Below are positions 15,686 through 23,703 of a DNA stretch of 26,026 nt, piece by piece. This stretch comes from Deltaproteobacteria bacterium. Its GTDB lineage: Bacteria > Desulfobacterota_C > Deferrisomatia > Deferrisomatales > JACRMM01. The first letter of the stretch is position 1. Every line of letters starts with the position of its first letter. Location of the stretch: positions 1 to 26,026 of the forward strand of contig JACRCS010000997.1 in the NCBI GenBank assembly GCA_016218905.1, written 5' to 3'. The position numbers and the translations under genes are program-made. The notes beneath the pieces are model-generated. The model saw nothing but the letters and a program-made list of their open reading frames with translations, made no database searches and was not told the origin of the DNA.

Positions 15686-17191
15686 GTGGACCTCTACCAC
15701 AGTGTCCTCCTCGGCTTTCAGACCTGCCTGCAGCCCGTCAACCTCCTCTACTGCCTCATCGGCGTGCTCATCGGCACGCTCGTGGGCGTCCTGCCGGGTC
15801 TCGGACCGGCCGGCGCCATGGCGATGCTCCTGCCGGCCACGTTCCATGCCCCGCCCGTCGCCACCATCATTATGCTGGCGGGCATCTACTACGGCGCGAT
15901 GTACGGCGGGTCGACGACCTCCATCCTCGTGAACATCCCGGGCGAGCCGGCCTCCATCGTGACCTGCTTCGAAGGCCACCAGATGGCCCTCCAGGGAAGG
16001 GCGGGACCGGCCCTCGGGATCAGCGCCTTCGGGTCCTTCATCGCCGGGACCATCGGGATCGTCGGCCTGATGTTCCTCGCCCCACCGATGATCCGGCTCG
16101 CCCTGAAGTTCGGGCCTCCCGAGTACTTCAGCCTCATGATCCTGGGGCTCGTCGTCCTCATCTACCTGACCCAGAAGAGCCTCACGAAGGCGCTCTGCAT
16201 GGGCGCGCTGGGCTTGATCCTGAGCTTCGTCGGGATGGACGTGGTGAGCGGCCAGACGCGCTACATCCTCGACCTCGACGGGCTCCTGGACGGCATCGGA
16301 GTCGTTCCGATCGTGATGGGTCTCTTCGGGATCGCGGAGGTGCTGGAGAACCTGGAGCGGAAGATCGAGCGGAGCCTCTTCCGGACTCACATCAAGGGCC
16401 TACTCCCGTCGGCCCGAGATTGGGCGCGATCGATCTGGCCCATCCTGCGGGGCACCGTGGTCGGCTTCTTCCTGGGAATCCTCCCAGGCGGCGGCGCCGT
16501 GCTCGCCTCCTTCGTCGCGTACGGGGTCGAGAAGCGGATCTCGAAGGAGCCGGAGCGCTTCGGAAAGGGCGCCATCGAAGGCCTCGCCGCGCCCGAGTCT
16601 GCCAACAACGCAGCCTCCAGCAGCGCCTTCATCCCGCTCATGACGCTCGGAATCCCGTCCAACGTCGTCATGGCCATGCTCTTTGCCGGCCTCCTGGTCC
16701 ACAACATCACCCCGGGGCCCATGCTGCTGCGGGACCATCCCGACGTCTTCTGGGGCGTGATCACGAGCATGTACCTCGGCAACGTCCTGCTGCTCGTGCT
16801 CAACCTTCCGATGATCGGGATGTGGATCCAGATCACGAAGATCCCGTTCCGGCTGCTCTTTCCGATCATCGTGATCGTCTGCGTGATCGGGGTATACAGC
16901 CTCGAGAACTCGATCTTCGACCTGGGCCTGATGGTCCTCTTCGGGGTCGTCGGGTACGTCATGAAGAAGTGCGACTACGAACCCGCGCCGCTGGTGCTCG
17001 CCTACGTGCTCGGGCCGATGATGGAGCAGGCGCTCCGGCAGTCCCTGATCCTCTCCGGTGGGAGCTTCCGGATCTTCGTCGCGCGGCCCATCTCGGCGCT
17101 CTGCCTCGTCGCCGCCCTCGTGCTGCTGCTGACGGCGTTCGCGGGCCTTCTCGAGGCGAGGCGGCTCAAGGTCCTGGCCGAGCAGGAGTGA
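15686..17191 (+). CDS. tctA: TctA: large membrane subunit of a tripartite tricarboxylate transporter
   Basis: The 501-residue protein is full length for TctA, with about 11-12 hydrophobic segments. Hallmarks are GVLPGLGPAGAMAMLLP near the N-terminus, YYGAMYGGSTTSILVNIPGE, GFFLGILPGGGAVLASFVAY and the repeated APESANNAASSSAFIPLMTLGIPSN. It starts with GTG at 15686, 3 nt after tctB, with little Shine-Dalgarno of its own, so it is probably coupled to tctB translation. It imports a carboxylic acid delivered by the TctC protein. The ligand class is inferred from the neighbouring catabolic genes. Confidence 0.95.
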   Translation: MDLYHSVLLGFQTCLQPVNLLYCLIGVLIGTLVGVLPGLGPAGAMAMLLPATFHAPPVATIIMLAGIYYGAMYGGSTTSILVNIPGEPASIVTCFEGHQMALQGRAGPALGISAFGSFIAGTIGIVGLMFLAPPMIRLALKFGPPEYFSLMILGLVVLIYLTQKSLTKALCMGALGLILSFVGMDVVSGQTRYILDLDGLLDGIGVVPIVMGLFGIAEVLENLERKIERSLFRTHIKGLLPSARDWARSIWPILRGTVVGFFLGILPGGGAVLASFVAYGVEKRISKEPERFGKGAIEGLAAPESANNAASSSAFIPLMTLGIPSNVVMAMLFAGLLVHNITPGPMLLRDHPDVFWGVITSMYLGNVLLLVLNLPMIGMWIQITKIPFRLLFPIIVIVCVIGVYSLENSIFDLGLMVLFGVVGYVMKKCDYEPAPLVLAYVLGPMMEQALRQSLILSGGSFRIFVARPISALCLVAALVLLLTAFAGLLEARRLKVLAEQE

Positions 17192-17267
17192 GACCGGAGG
17201 AGATCGGCCGCCCGCCGGGCCGACGAGGCGCCCGGCCCCTGTCTGCAGAAGGAAGAAGGAGATGACG

Positions 17268-18245
17268 ATGGCCAGATGGATCCCAAGCCTCCTCGCTTCT
17301 CTCGCCCTCGTCGCCGGGAGCACCTCCTCCCCGGCGGCCGAGGCCTTCCCCACGAAGCCGATCGAGATCACGATCGGCTACGCGCCGGGCGCCGGCACGG
17401 ACCTCGGCGCGAGGATGATCGCGGAGCAGGCGAAGAAGCATCTCGGGCAGGACATCGTCTGCGTCAACAAGCCGGGCGGGGCGGGGCGGGTCGCGCTGAC
17501 GCTCCTCTCGAAGCAGAAGGGCGACGGGTACTCCCTCGGCGCCACGACGGACTCGAGCCTCATCGTGGTCCCCCACCTGGAGAAGGTCTCCTACAAGCCG
17601 CTGGAGGACTTCACCTTCATCGCCCAGTACGGGACCCTCAACTTCGGCGTGACGGTCCCGGTGAGCTCGCCCTTCAAGAGCCTCAAGGAAGTGATCGACT
17701 GGGCCCGGGCCAACCCCGGACAGCTCACGATGGGGATCATCGGGGTGGGCTCCAGCGATCACGTGGCGTTCCAGGCCCTCGCCCGCCACGAGAACATCAA
17801 GATCAAGTTCGTGCCCTTCAACGGGGCCGCCCCCACGATGACCGCGCTCCTCGGCGGGCACGTCATGATCGCGGCGCCGGCGAGCTCCGGCTTCGCGCCG
17901 CACGTGAAGGCGAAGTCGGCGAGGCTCCTCGCCGTCCTGAGCGACGAGCGCCTCGAGCAGTACCCGGACGTTCCCACCTTCAAGGAGCTCGGCTACTCCG
18001 ACTTCGTCTTCCAGAGCTGGTACGTGATCAGCGGGCCGAAGAACATGGACAAGGAGGTGGTCCGGAAGCTGGCGGACGCCTTCAAGAGGGCCATGGCGAC
18101 GCCCGAGTACGCGAAGCTCGCGAACGACCTGGAGATCACCGCGAAGAGGCCGCTCTTCGGAAACGAGCTGCGGGACGGGATCGCGGCCCGTGACAAGAAG
18201 AACGTCGAGCTCTTCAAGGTCCTGGAGCTCACGCAGGTCCAGTAG
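17268..18245 (+). CDS. tctC: TctC/Bug-family periplasmic substrate-binding protein
   Basis: The mature protein opens with AFPTKPIEITIGYAPGAGTDLGARMIAEQ, the standard Bug/TctC start, and keeps VNKPGGAG, GTLNFGVTV and PDVPTFKELGY. A signal peptide covers about residues 1-26 (cleavage near SPAAEA). An ATG at 17262 abuts the AGGAG; the in-frame ATG at 17268 has proper 6-nt spacing and is preferred. 70 nt separate it from tctA. It ends with TAG (18243-18245) after a normal family C-terminus. It captures a carboxylate in the periplasm for TctAB. Bug proteins vary in ligand, so the actual acid is unknown. Confidence 0.95.
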   Translation: MARWIPSLLASLALVAGSTSSPAAEAFPTKPIEITIGYAPGAGTDLGARMIAEQAKKHLGQDIVCVNKPGGAGRVALTLLSKQKGDGYSLGATTDSSLIVVPHLEKVSYKPLEDFTFIAQYGTLNFGVTVPVSSPFKSLKEVIDWARANPGQLTMGIIGVGSSDHVAFQALARHENIKIKFVPFNGAAPTMTALLGGHVMIAAPASSGFAPHVKAKSARLLAVLSDERLEQYPDVPTFKELGYSDFVFQSWYVISGPKNMDKEVVRKLADAFKRAMATPEYAKLANDLEITAKRPLFGNELRDGIAARDKKNVELFKVLELTQVQ

Positions 18246-18287
18246 CTGCCTCGCGAGGGTGGTCGGCAGACCCTTGCGGCCGGCCGA

Positions 18288-19370
18288 TCACCCCTCCGCC
18301 GTCCGTCCCTGCCGTCCCTCCAGGTCCGCCGCGGTGGTGCCCGGCGCCCGGTAGCGCCGGTACCATCGGGTGGGCGTCGCCCACGCGAAGAGCCCGTTTA
18401 CGAACCGGACCCTCAGGACGTGCCAGAGCACGGCGTAGCCCGCGCTCAGGGCGGAGAGGTACCACGCGTACTCTACGGCGAACCGCGCCGGCCGCGCGAG
18501 GAGCGGAGGAAGGCCGCCGATCCCCGCCCAGCTCGCGACCGCGGCCGCGACCGGCAAGGACGTGGCGAGCGAGAGGAGCACTGCCGAGAGGTAGCCGACC
18601 TCCACGGCGCGCCGGGGGCAGAAGTTCATGCACCGCATACAGCTCTCGCACCCGAGCCCCCAGTAGGGCCTGCCGGAATCGCCTCCCTTCACTCGCAGAG
18701 AACCGACGGGGCAGAGGCGCGCACAGAGGCCGCAGGCGTTGCAGCGGGTCGTGGCGAAGAAGAGCTTGGCGAAGAGGAAGCGGCCCCAGACCAGGTACCC
18801 CAGCGAGACGGGGGCGAGGGCGAGCCCCAGGAGGAGCGGCAGGAGCCCCCGGAAGGCCGTGCGGCCCGCGAGCACCCGCTCCAGGAGCGAGGTCGCGCGC
18901 GCTCGAGCGCGGGAGGTGATCGCCTCCGCGGCCTCCGGGCCGAAGCCCGGGTGGACCGCAGTCCAGTTCGACGGCATGTCGACTCCGAGGGCCGCCCGGA
19001 GGCGGTAGCCCTTGAGGGCGAGGATCAGGCCGACGAGGTAGACGGCGGTCCCCTCCAGGCCGGGCGTGAAGACGCGGCCGACCTTCGCGCCGGCCCGGGT
19101 GGCGATTACGACGGCCTGAGCAGCGCGCCCCCTCGGCAGACCGAGGGCGTACCGGAGGACGTACCAGGGCGCGGTGAAGCCGTGGGTCGGGTAGACGAGG
19201 CCGAGCAGGCCGGCTTCGGGCGCTCGGGCGCGCGAAGCCGCCATGGGAACGGCCTCGGCCGCGATGCCCGCCGCCCGGGCCGCCTCCGCGAGCCAGTGCG
19301 CGACCAGGCGGGAGTTCCCCGTGCCGCTGAGGAAGACGAAGGTGGCGGGTTGGCAGGATCGGGCGCTCAT
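18288..19370 (-). CDS. EFR1-like flavodoxin/ferredoxin protein with membrane segments
   Basis: This 360-residue protein has an N-terminal flavodoxin-like domain with the FMN phosphate loop SGTGNSR (15-21). Two [4Fe-4S] motifs follow: C210xxC213xxC216xxxC220P and C241xxC244xxC247xxxC251P. This is the EFR1-type arrangement, linking flavin and ferredoxin electron transfer. It is longer than the soluble EFR1 proteins. Hydrophobic stretches at about 175-195, 262-282 and 300-320 suggest membrane attachment. It converges on tctC with 42 nt between. The C-terminal codons fall in a CCGTCC-type short repeat (LEGRQGRTAEG). Physiological role not known; possibly membrane-linked transfer of electrons to ferredoxin. 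Confidence 0.8.
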   Translation of the reverse strand: MSARSCQPATFVFLSGTGNSRLVAHWLAEAARAAGIAAEAVPMAASRARAPEAGLLGLVYPTHGFTAPWYVLRYALGLPRGRAAQAVVIATRAGAKVGRVFTPGLEGTAVYLVGLILALKGYRLRAALGVDMPSNWTAVHPGFGPEAAEAITSRARARATSLLERVLAGRTAFRGLLPLLLGLALAPVSLGYLVWGRFLFAKLFFATTRCNACGLCARLCPVGSLRVKGGDSGRPYWGLGCESCMRCMNFCPRRAVEVGYLSAVLLSLATSLPVAAAVASWAGIGGLPPLLARPARFAVEYAWYLSALSAGYAVLWHVLRVRFVNGLFAWATPTRWYRRYRAPGTTAADLEGRQGRTAEG

Positions 19371-19506
19371 GCCAGCGAGTGTAGCAGGTTCAGGGCCAGC
19401 TAGCGGTCACCGAAAGCAGGAGCTTCAGAGTTTCTGTGTGGGTAGCGGTCCCGGCGGCCTGGCCGAGGCAAGAAGGCAACACCCTCGCCCGCTCGCTTCG
19501 CTCGCT

Positions 19507-19573
19507 AGAGGCACAGAGACCACAGAGAAGAACAAGATGGGGTTTTGTCTTTCTCTGCGTCCTCTGCGCCTCT
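19507..19573. repeat. Inverted pair of CTCTG(C/T)G-type repeats
   Basis: AGAGGCACAGAGACCACAGA (from 19507) and, inverted, TTCTCTGCGTCCTCTGCGCC (from 19551) form arms of 23 bp with about four mismatches, some of which could be G-U pairs in RNA. Direct units CTCTGCG repeat within the right arm. It lies in the 255-nt gap between the EFR1-like and the next gene, where I see no gene. Confidence 0.65.
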
Positions 19574-19625
19574 GCGAGAGACAGTCTTTCCATCCGAGCC
19601 ACTGAGACCCCGACTCGGCAGGAAT

Positions 19626-20338
19626 CTATTCAGACTTAGGTATTTCCCTCGTGGCGATTATAGATAGACCGCTCAGGTCGAGGATGGACGCGTACCCACG
19701 GCCGTTCAATTGATAGAGAACGATGCCTCTTTGATCGCCTACATCCATCGCTCCGATAACGCGCGCGTCGGGGCCGAAGAGGTATTTGTACCGGCTTCCG
19801 TCTGGAGTTGACGCTGTGACGGCGGCAGCGTCCGCAGACGTGAGTTGCATGTCCCCGTTCGTGTCCTCCGTGATGACCCTATAGAGGATCGCATCTACTT
19901 TTCGACCCTTGTCGGCTTCTTGTGGCGGCGACAGCATCTCGATCTCGGTTATGAGCTGCCGATTGTTCGGAAATAGCCACTTCATCTCGGCGGTCTTACG
20001 GTTCAGAAAGAGCAAGTTCCGGCTCTGGGGCGCGTAGCCACCGCTGTAGGAATGAATGCCGCTGCCGAGAACGGGCGTCGGGACGTCTACCCCCTTCTTC
20101 TCCGAAAGAAGCGGAATACAGACGTAATCAGTGCCTGGAACATCACTTGGCCCCGCCAGCATCCATTGTTCTTTTCCTTCCGGGTCGGCCGCCACATTTG
20201 TGATTACCGGCTTCGGTGGAGTTTGAACGCGGCTCCGTATCAACCCGTATGCAAGGAACCCTGCTACGAAAAGAATTCCCCCGTCATGACGATCACGTTG
20301 AACCGGGATAGGAGTCGAAAGATGCCATTTCCTCTCAT
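19626..20338 (-). CDS. Single-span membrane protein of unknown function, apparently frameshifted near its N-terminus
   Basis: Two frames together make one plausible protein. From ATG 20338 the frame reads MRGNGIFRLLSRFNVIVMTG. The continuation ILFVAGFLAYGLIRSRV... lies in the next frame, and the switch falls in a run of five C on the plus strand (20278-20282, G on the coding strand). Joined, it is about 237 residues with one N-terminal transmembrane helix and an extra-cytoplasmic domain (WLFPNNRQLITEIEML, DTNGDMQLTSAD). The downstream frame alone (TTG at 20243) would lack the anchor. The homopolymer site suggests an indel error, though a true frameshift cannot be excluded. It ends in TAG. Base composition is clearly less GC-rich than the neighbouring genes. 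I do not recognise the family with certainty. Confidence 0.6.
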
Positions 20339-20541
20339 GGGCCGGCCTTTTCTCACGAATTCGTCATGCTTCTGTTCGGGCCAGTAGATGAAGCTGCAAA
20401 GGTGCTAACCTCCGAATTAGTTCATCCGTCTACCTCGGCACTTTCGAAGAAGTCCTTCGTAGTCTCCTCCCGGAACCGGACATTGGAACGGAGCCCTCTC
20501 GGCGGGCTGTACGCTGACAGGGCGTCGGGGTCCCAAACGCG

Positions 20542-20581
20542 AGAAGCGCCGCATCCGACTTTCGTCGAGTGCGGCGCTTCT
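20542..20581. terminator. Strong hairpin, possible terminator
   Basis: A perfect 12-bp stem AGAAGCGCCGCA/TGCGGCGCTTCT (20542-20553 with 20570-20581) has an inner CGAC-TTTC-GTCG stem. On the plus strand GGTTTTGG follows, only a short T-run. On the minus strand it lies downstream of the PEP-CTERM gene and pseudogene. It may stop transcription from either side. Confidence 0.5.
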
Positions 20582-20660
20582 GGTTTTGGTCGTCCCGGTC
20601 CGCCTCTCGCCATCGTGCCCCTCGCGATGGGGGTGGATGGGGGACGGGCAAACTACCCAC

Positions 20661-20925
20661 CCGTCGGGACCGCCGTGAACCAGGGACGCCGCCGTTTGCC
20701 TGCTTCCCACGTACTCCAGCTTGACCGCCTGGGAAGGGTGCCACTCCCGCTGCCGGGATCGCTTTCCCTCGGCCGGTGTTGGACATCCAGGAGAGCGTCC
20801 AGCTCGAGGTGGGGAGCCAGACCGGCCGCAGGAAGTCCAATCCCTGGGATCTCCCCGACGGGGTTCTCCCGGCCGTTTTCGGCGAAGAAGGAGGGGTTGA
20901 CGAGCTGCGACGGGCCGAGGTCGAG
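20661..20925 (-). pseudogene. Decayed fragment copy of the outer-membrane beta-barrel gene
   Basis: About 265 nt closely match an internal part of the barrel gene (22968-23228). They contain long shared runs such as the stretch around CTCGGCCGGTGTTGGA and the one around ACGGGGTTCTCCCGGCCGTT. The matching peptide is split over three frames: LVNPSFFAENGRENPV in one, VWLPTSSWTLSWMSNTGRG in the next, and VKLEYVGSRQ...LVHGGPDG in the third. So it carries several indels and cannot be functional. It lacks both ends of the gene. Confidence 0.85.
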
Positions 20926-21067
20926 CCCCCTACTCGGCAACGGGGAGGATGCCCGCACGGGGCGCGGCACTCCCGCCCCGGCCTCGGGCTGTCGAATGGA
21001 CGAGGGAGGGCGAAGCCCCAGGGCCGGGCCCCACCCTCGTCAGCGAAACGGCCTTCTTCGCCAGGAG

Positions 21068-21679
21068 CTACGGTCTCTTCTTCCGAAACCGAGCTACTCC
21101 GAGCCCCAGTGTCCCCACGCCCAGAAGAAGCATGCTGACGGGTTCGGGCACGGGAGCCGAGTTGATGCCCGCGACGGCGGAAATGTCGGCGCTCCCCCAC
21201 TCGCCCCAATCGGTGAGCCGCAGAGAGAGCGAGGTGATGGTCCCGTCGGTGGGAACGCCGAAGGAGGCGAGATCCACGTCGAGGATGTTGATCTCGTTGT
21301 TGTCCGCGTTTCTCATGACGTCGGTCAGCGTCGGCGTGCTGTACGTCACCGTCACCCCGCCGATCGTCACGGAAAGCGTCTCGAAGCTTCCGGCCTCGAT
21401 GATCGAGAGATCAGCTCCGGCACCGTTGAACACGAAGTTGTCTGAGAAACCGATGTCCACGGTAGCGTAGGTGCCGTTCCCACCGTCGTAGGCTATGGAA
21501 TCAAGGTTCCACCCGACGGCCTGCTCGAAGCCGGCCGTCGCTGAGTCGGCAAAGGCAGTCGTGTCGTAGGTGCGGGGGCCGATGTCGAACGGGGTCGCGC
21601 ATACCGGTACTACCGCTCCGAGTACGAGCGCACCCGAGAACAGTATGGATAGCAGACGCAACGTAGATCGTCTCTCCAC
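21068..21679 (-). CDS. PEP-CTERM sorting-domain exported protein
   Basis: The 203-residue protein has a signal peptide (residues 1 to about 28, ending VPVCA) and a beta-rich middle part. Its classic PEP-CTERM tail is VPEP at 177-180, a transmembrane helix LLLGVGTLGLGVA and a basic end RFRKKRP. Such proteins are cleaved and sorted by exosortase and are often linked to exopolysaccharide or biofilm. No exosortase gene is in the window. It starts at GTG 21679 behind AGGAGG (8 nt) and ends in TAG right after the basic tail. The sigma-54 promoter upstream matches the known control of many PEP-CTERM genes by PrsR-type activators. The middle domain is not recognised. Confidence 0.9.
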   Translation of the reverse strand: MERRSTLRLLSILFSGALVLGAVVPVCATPFDIGPRTYDTTAFADSATAGFEQAVGWNLDSIAYDGGNGTYATVDIGFSDNFVFNGAGADLSIIEAGSFETLSVTIGGVTVTYSTPTLTDVMRNADNNEINILDVDLASFGVPTDGTITSLSLRLTDWGEWGSADISAVAGINSAPVPEPVSMLLLGVGTLGLGVARFRKKRP

Positions 21680-21858
21680 CGCTCTACCCTCCTCTTATGC
21701 GAGTTGCGGCGAACTCCCCCACGGCTGGAAACGCGCAAGAGGGCCCGCTCAAGGGCGTTCGTGCAACCTGACCTGCGAGGCTCATGCCGCAACGCCCGAG
21801 GGCAAGTAGTTGCTCCGCTCGGGCCGCCGGCCATGTTGAAGGTGCTCCCGGAGGACAA

Positions 21859-21874
21859 AGCAACGGTCGTGCCA
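21859..21874 (-). promoter_or_regulatory. Sigma-54 promoter of the PEP-CTERM gene
   Basis: The minus strand reads TGGCACG-ACCG-TTGCT, a full match to the sigma-54 consensus TGGCACG-N4-TTGCW. Transcription would start near 21848, leaving a leader of about 170 nt. Upstream, GGAAAT-GGCCG-ATTTCC (21901-21917) and TTCCGCGGAA (21934-21943) are small dyads that could be activator sites. Confidence 0.8.
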
Positions 21875-22059
21875 CGGGAGAGGAGGGAGGGCCTGGCTCG
21901 GGAAATGGCCGATTTCCAAAAGTATTCCTGAATTTCCGCGGAAGCGAGGCGTTGAAATGTGAAGTCTTTTTCCGAAGTTGGGAAGGAGGATTCTTCCCAT
22001 TTCCGGGTAGGAAGTACAGGGTGGATAGGCACAGTCGAACTACGCACCCGCTACGCTTC

Positions 22060-22359
22060 ATGCCAAGGCAGATGTGCTTCTTTCGGCTGGTGTCCCCCAA
22101 GCTCGCCCTTCTGGTCGTCTGGGTCTTCATTGATGTGGTAGCCACGTCCGCTCTAGCTCTGGCAGAGCCCAAATGGATGAAGATCGTTGATGGCGAGCGG
22201 ACATTCTGCGAAGCAGAATCGGTGGAACCAAAGCTGGTTTGTCTCTGCTCGCCGCCTCTGCATCTCCCTGGCGTGCCTCTTCGAGAACTACAGGCGAGAT
22301 GTAGCAGTCGAAGGACGACAGCCGGCGTTCCCACGACGTTCCGGTCCTCCGGTGCATCC
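22060..22359 (+). pseudogene. Possible start of a secreted protein, 3' part missing
   Basis: From ATG 22060 the plus strand encodes a credible Sec signal peptide (LALLVVWVFIDVVATSALALA) followed by AEPKWMKIVDGERTFCEAESVEP. The frame then loses protein-like character and runs open into the antisense of the barrel gene. This looks like the 5' end of a gene cut by a rearrangement. I cannot name the family, and a chance open frame is possible. Confidence 0.3.
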
Positions 22360-23703
22360 TCAGAACGCCGAGAACTCGAGGCCGGCGGAGGCGGAGTAGC
22401 GGAGGACGCTTCCGAACTCGTCCCGGTTGCCTCCGTCGCCGGCGGCCGCGAAGCCGAAGGCGCGCCACCGGTCCGAGAGCGCGTAGTCGAAGAAGAGGGT
22501 CGTGAGGCCGCTCCGGTCGTCGAGGTTCTGGGCCCGGCGCACAAGGAGGGTCGCGCGGTTGGCGATCTCGGTCTGGAGGTACTGCAGGAAGAGGTAGTGG
22601 CGGCGCAGGAGGCGGAGGCGGTTCGAAGAGGCCGCGCCGCGCGGGAGGAGCCCCTCGGCCGCGAGCCGGCCTGCCCGCGCTCCGATGTCGAAGAAGAGGT
22701 CCGCCTCTCGGCGGTGATACCCCTCGTCGTTGAAGACGTACTCCGCCGAGAGGGTGGGGCCGAGCTCGAGGGTGGAGGCTCCTCCGAGGAGGCCGAAGAG
22801 GAGGGGCGTCGGATCGCCCTTCCGAAGGGGCTCCAGGTGACCGCCGAGCGGCCCGCGATCCCGGACGGGGTAGAGCGCGCGGGTACCTCTCGAGGCGCTC
22901 GCCTCGGCGTAGAGGAGGAGCGCGTCGGAGGCAGTGCGCTGACCGTAGGCGCGAAGGGACGTCGGGTCGTCGGGGCCGCCGTGGAGGAGGACCCCGCCGT
23001 TCGCCTCCTTTCCCACGTGCTCCAGCTTGACGGCCTGGGAAGGGCGCCACTCCCGCCCGCCGAGCTCCGCCTCCCCTCGGCCGGTGTTGGAGATCCAGGA
23101 GAGCGTCCAGCTCGAAGCGGGGAGCCAGACCGCTCGCACGAAGTCCATTCCCGGGAGCTCCCGGACGGGGTTCTCCCGGCCGTTCTCGGCGAAAAAGGGG
23201 TTCGAGGGGTTGACGAGCTGCCCCGGCCCCCCCTGGAGGTTTTCCCTCCCGAACGAGCCGAAGAGGGAGTCCACCGCGCGGAGCTTCGCCGCGCCTTCGT
23301 TGAGCCGCACCTCGGCGTCGGCGCCCGTTCGCCCCGCGGAAGGTCCGTCCTGCCGGTGTTCGCGGGTCCAGCGGGCTCGCGGCTTCGCGAAAATCGCGAG
23401 GCGGTCGAGCTCGAGCGAGAGGTCCAGGCGGGCCTCCGCCTCGGCCGTCTGGCGGGGCACGTCGAGGAGGGCGTTCTCCGGGTTCACCCCTCCGAGCGTC
23501 GGCCGCTGGTAGCGGTAGGAGCCGACGAGCCGCAAGGTCTTCGCGGTCCGGGCCCAGAGTCCTCGCGGGGCGTCGAGATCCACCTCCGGCTCGGAGGAGG
23601 CGGGCTGGGACTCGGCGGCGCGGGCAGGCGGGCAGAGCTCCACGGGTAGGGTCAGTCCCCCGAGCGCCAGGAGGAGCAGGGCAGCCCGGAGCGGTCGGCT
23701 CAT
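22360..23703 (-). CDS. Outer-membrane beta-barrel protein of unknown function
   Basis: The 447-residue protein has a signal peptide (about 1-29, ending ARA) and alternating amphipathic strands throughout. It ends in YSASAGLEFSAF, with the terminal Phe typical of barrels inserted by BamA. Conserved-looking segments are PFFAENGRENPVRELPGMDF and WLPASSWTLSWISNTGRGEA. The ATG overlaps the stop of the LolA-like gene (ATGA), so it belongs to the ABC operon. The gene order (ATPase, permease, LolA-like, barrel) suggests an envelope-spanning route for a lipoprotein or lipid with this protein at the outer membrane. A decayed partial copy lies at 20661-20925. The substrate is unknown. Confidence 0.8.
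   Translation of the reverse strand: MSRPLRAALLLLALGGLTLPVELCPPARAAESQPASSEPEVDLDAPRGLWARTAKTLRLVGSYRYQRPTLGGVNPENALLDVPRQTAEAEARLDLSLELDRLAIFAKPRARWTREHRQDGPSAGRTGADAEVRLNEGAAKLRAVDSLFGSFGRENLQGGPGQLVNPSNPFFAENGRENPVRELPGMDFVRAVWLPASSWTLSWISNTGRGEAELGGREWRPSQAVKLEHVGKEANGGVLLHGGPDDPTSLRAYGQRTASDALLLYAEASASRGTRALYPVRDRGPLGGHLEPLRKGDPTPLLFGLLGGASTLELGPTLSAEYVFNDEGYHRREADLFFDIGARAGRLAAEGLLPRGAASSNRLRLLRRHYLFLQYLQTEIANRATLLVRRAQNLDDRSGLTTLFFDYALSDRWRAFGFAAAGDGGNRDEFGSVLRYSASAGLEFSAF

Larger units (their letters stand above)
20339..21067. other. 729-nt gap: hairpin, pseudogene fragment, otherwise no gene seen
   Basis: The gap contains the strong hairpin (20542-20581) and the barrel pseudogene fragment (20661-20925). 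The stretch 20926-21067 between the fragment and the PEP-CTERM stop has no recognisable gene. Open frames here are GC-driven and show no domain. Confidence 0.6.
21680..22359. other. 680-nt gap: PEP-CTERM leader and promoter, dyads, remnant secreted-protein frame
   Basis: From left to right it contains the 170-nt leader, the sigma-54 promoter, two dyads and a rightward frame with a signal peptide (22060 onward). Lower GC than the flanks from about 21950 to 22330. No complete gene is visible. Confidence 0.6.

Noticed and set aside
20653..20970. Independent small gene next to the PEP-CTERM stop
   Set aside because: Its peptide LVNPSFFAENGRENPV matches the barrel protein and then shifts frame, so it is part of a pseudogene fragment.
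21784..23649. Long plus-strand open frame through the barrel gene
   Set aside because: Most of it is antisense to the barrel gene. Only the first part from 22060 with a signal peptide has any protein-like character, and it is listed separately with low confidence.
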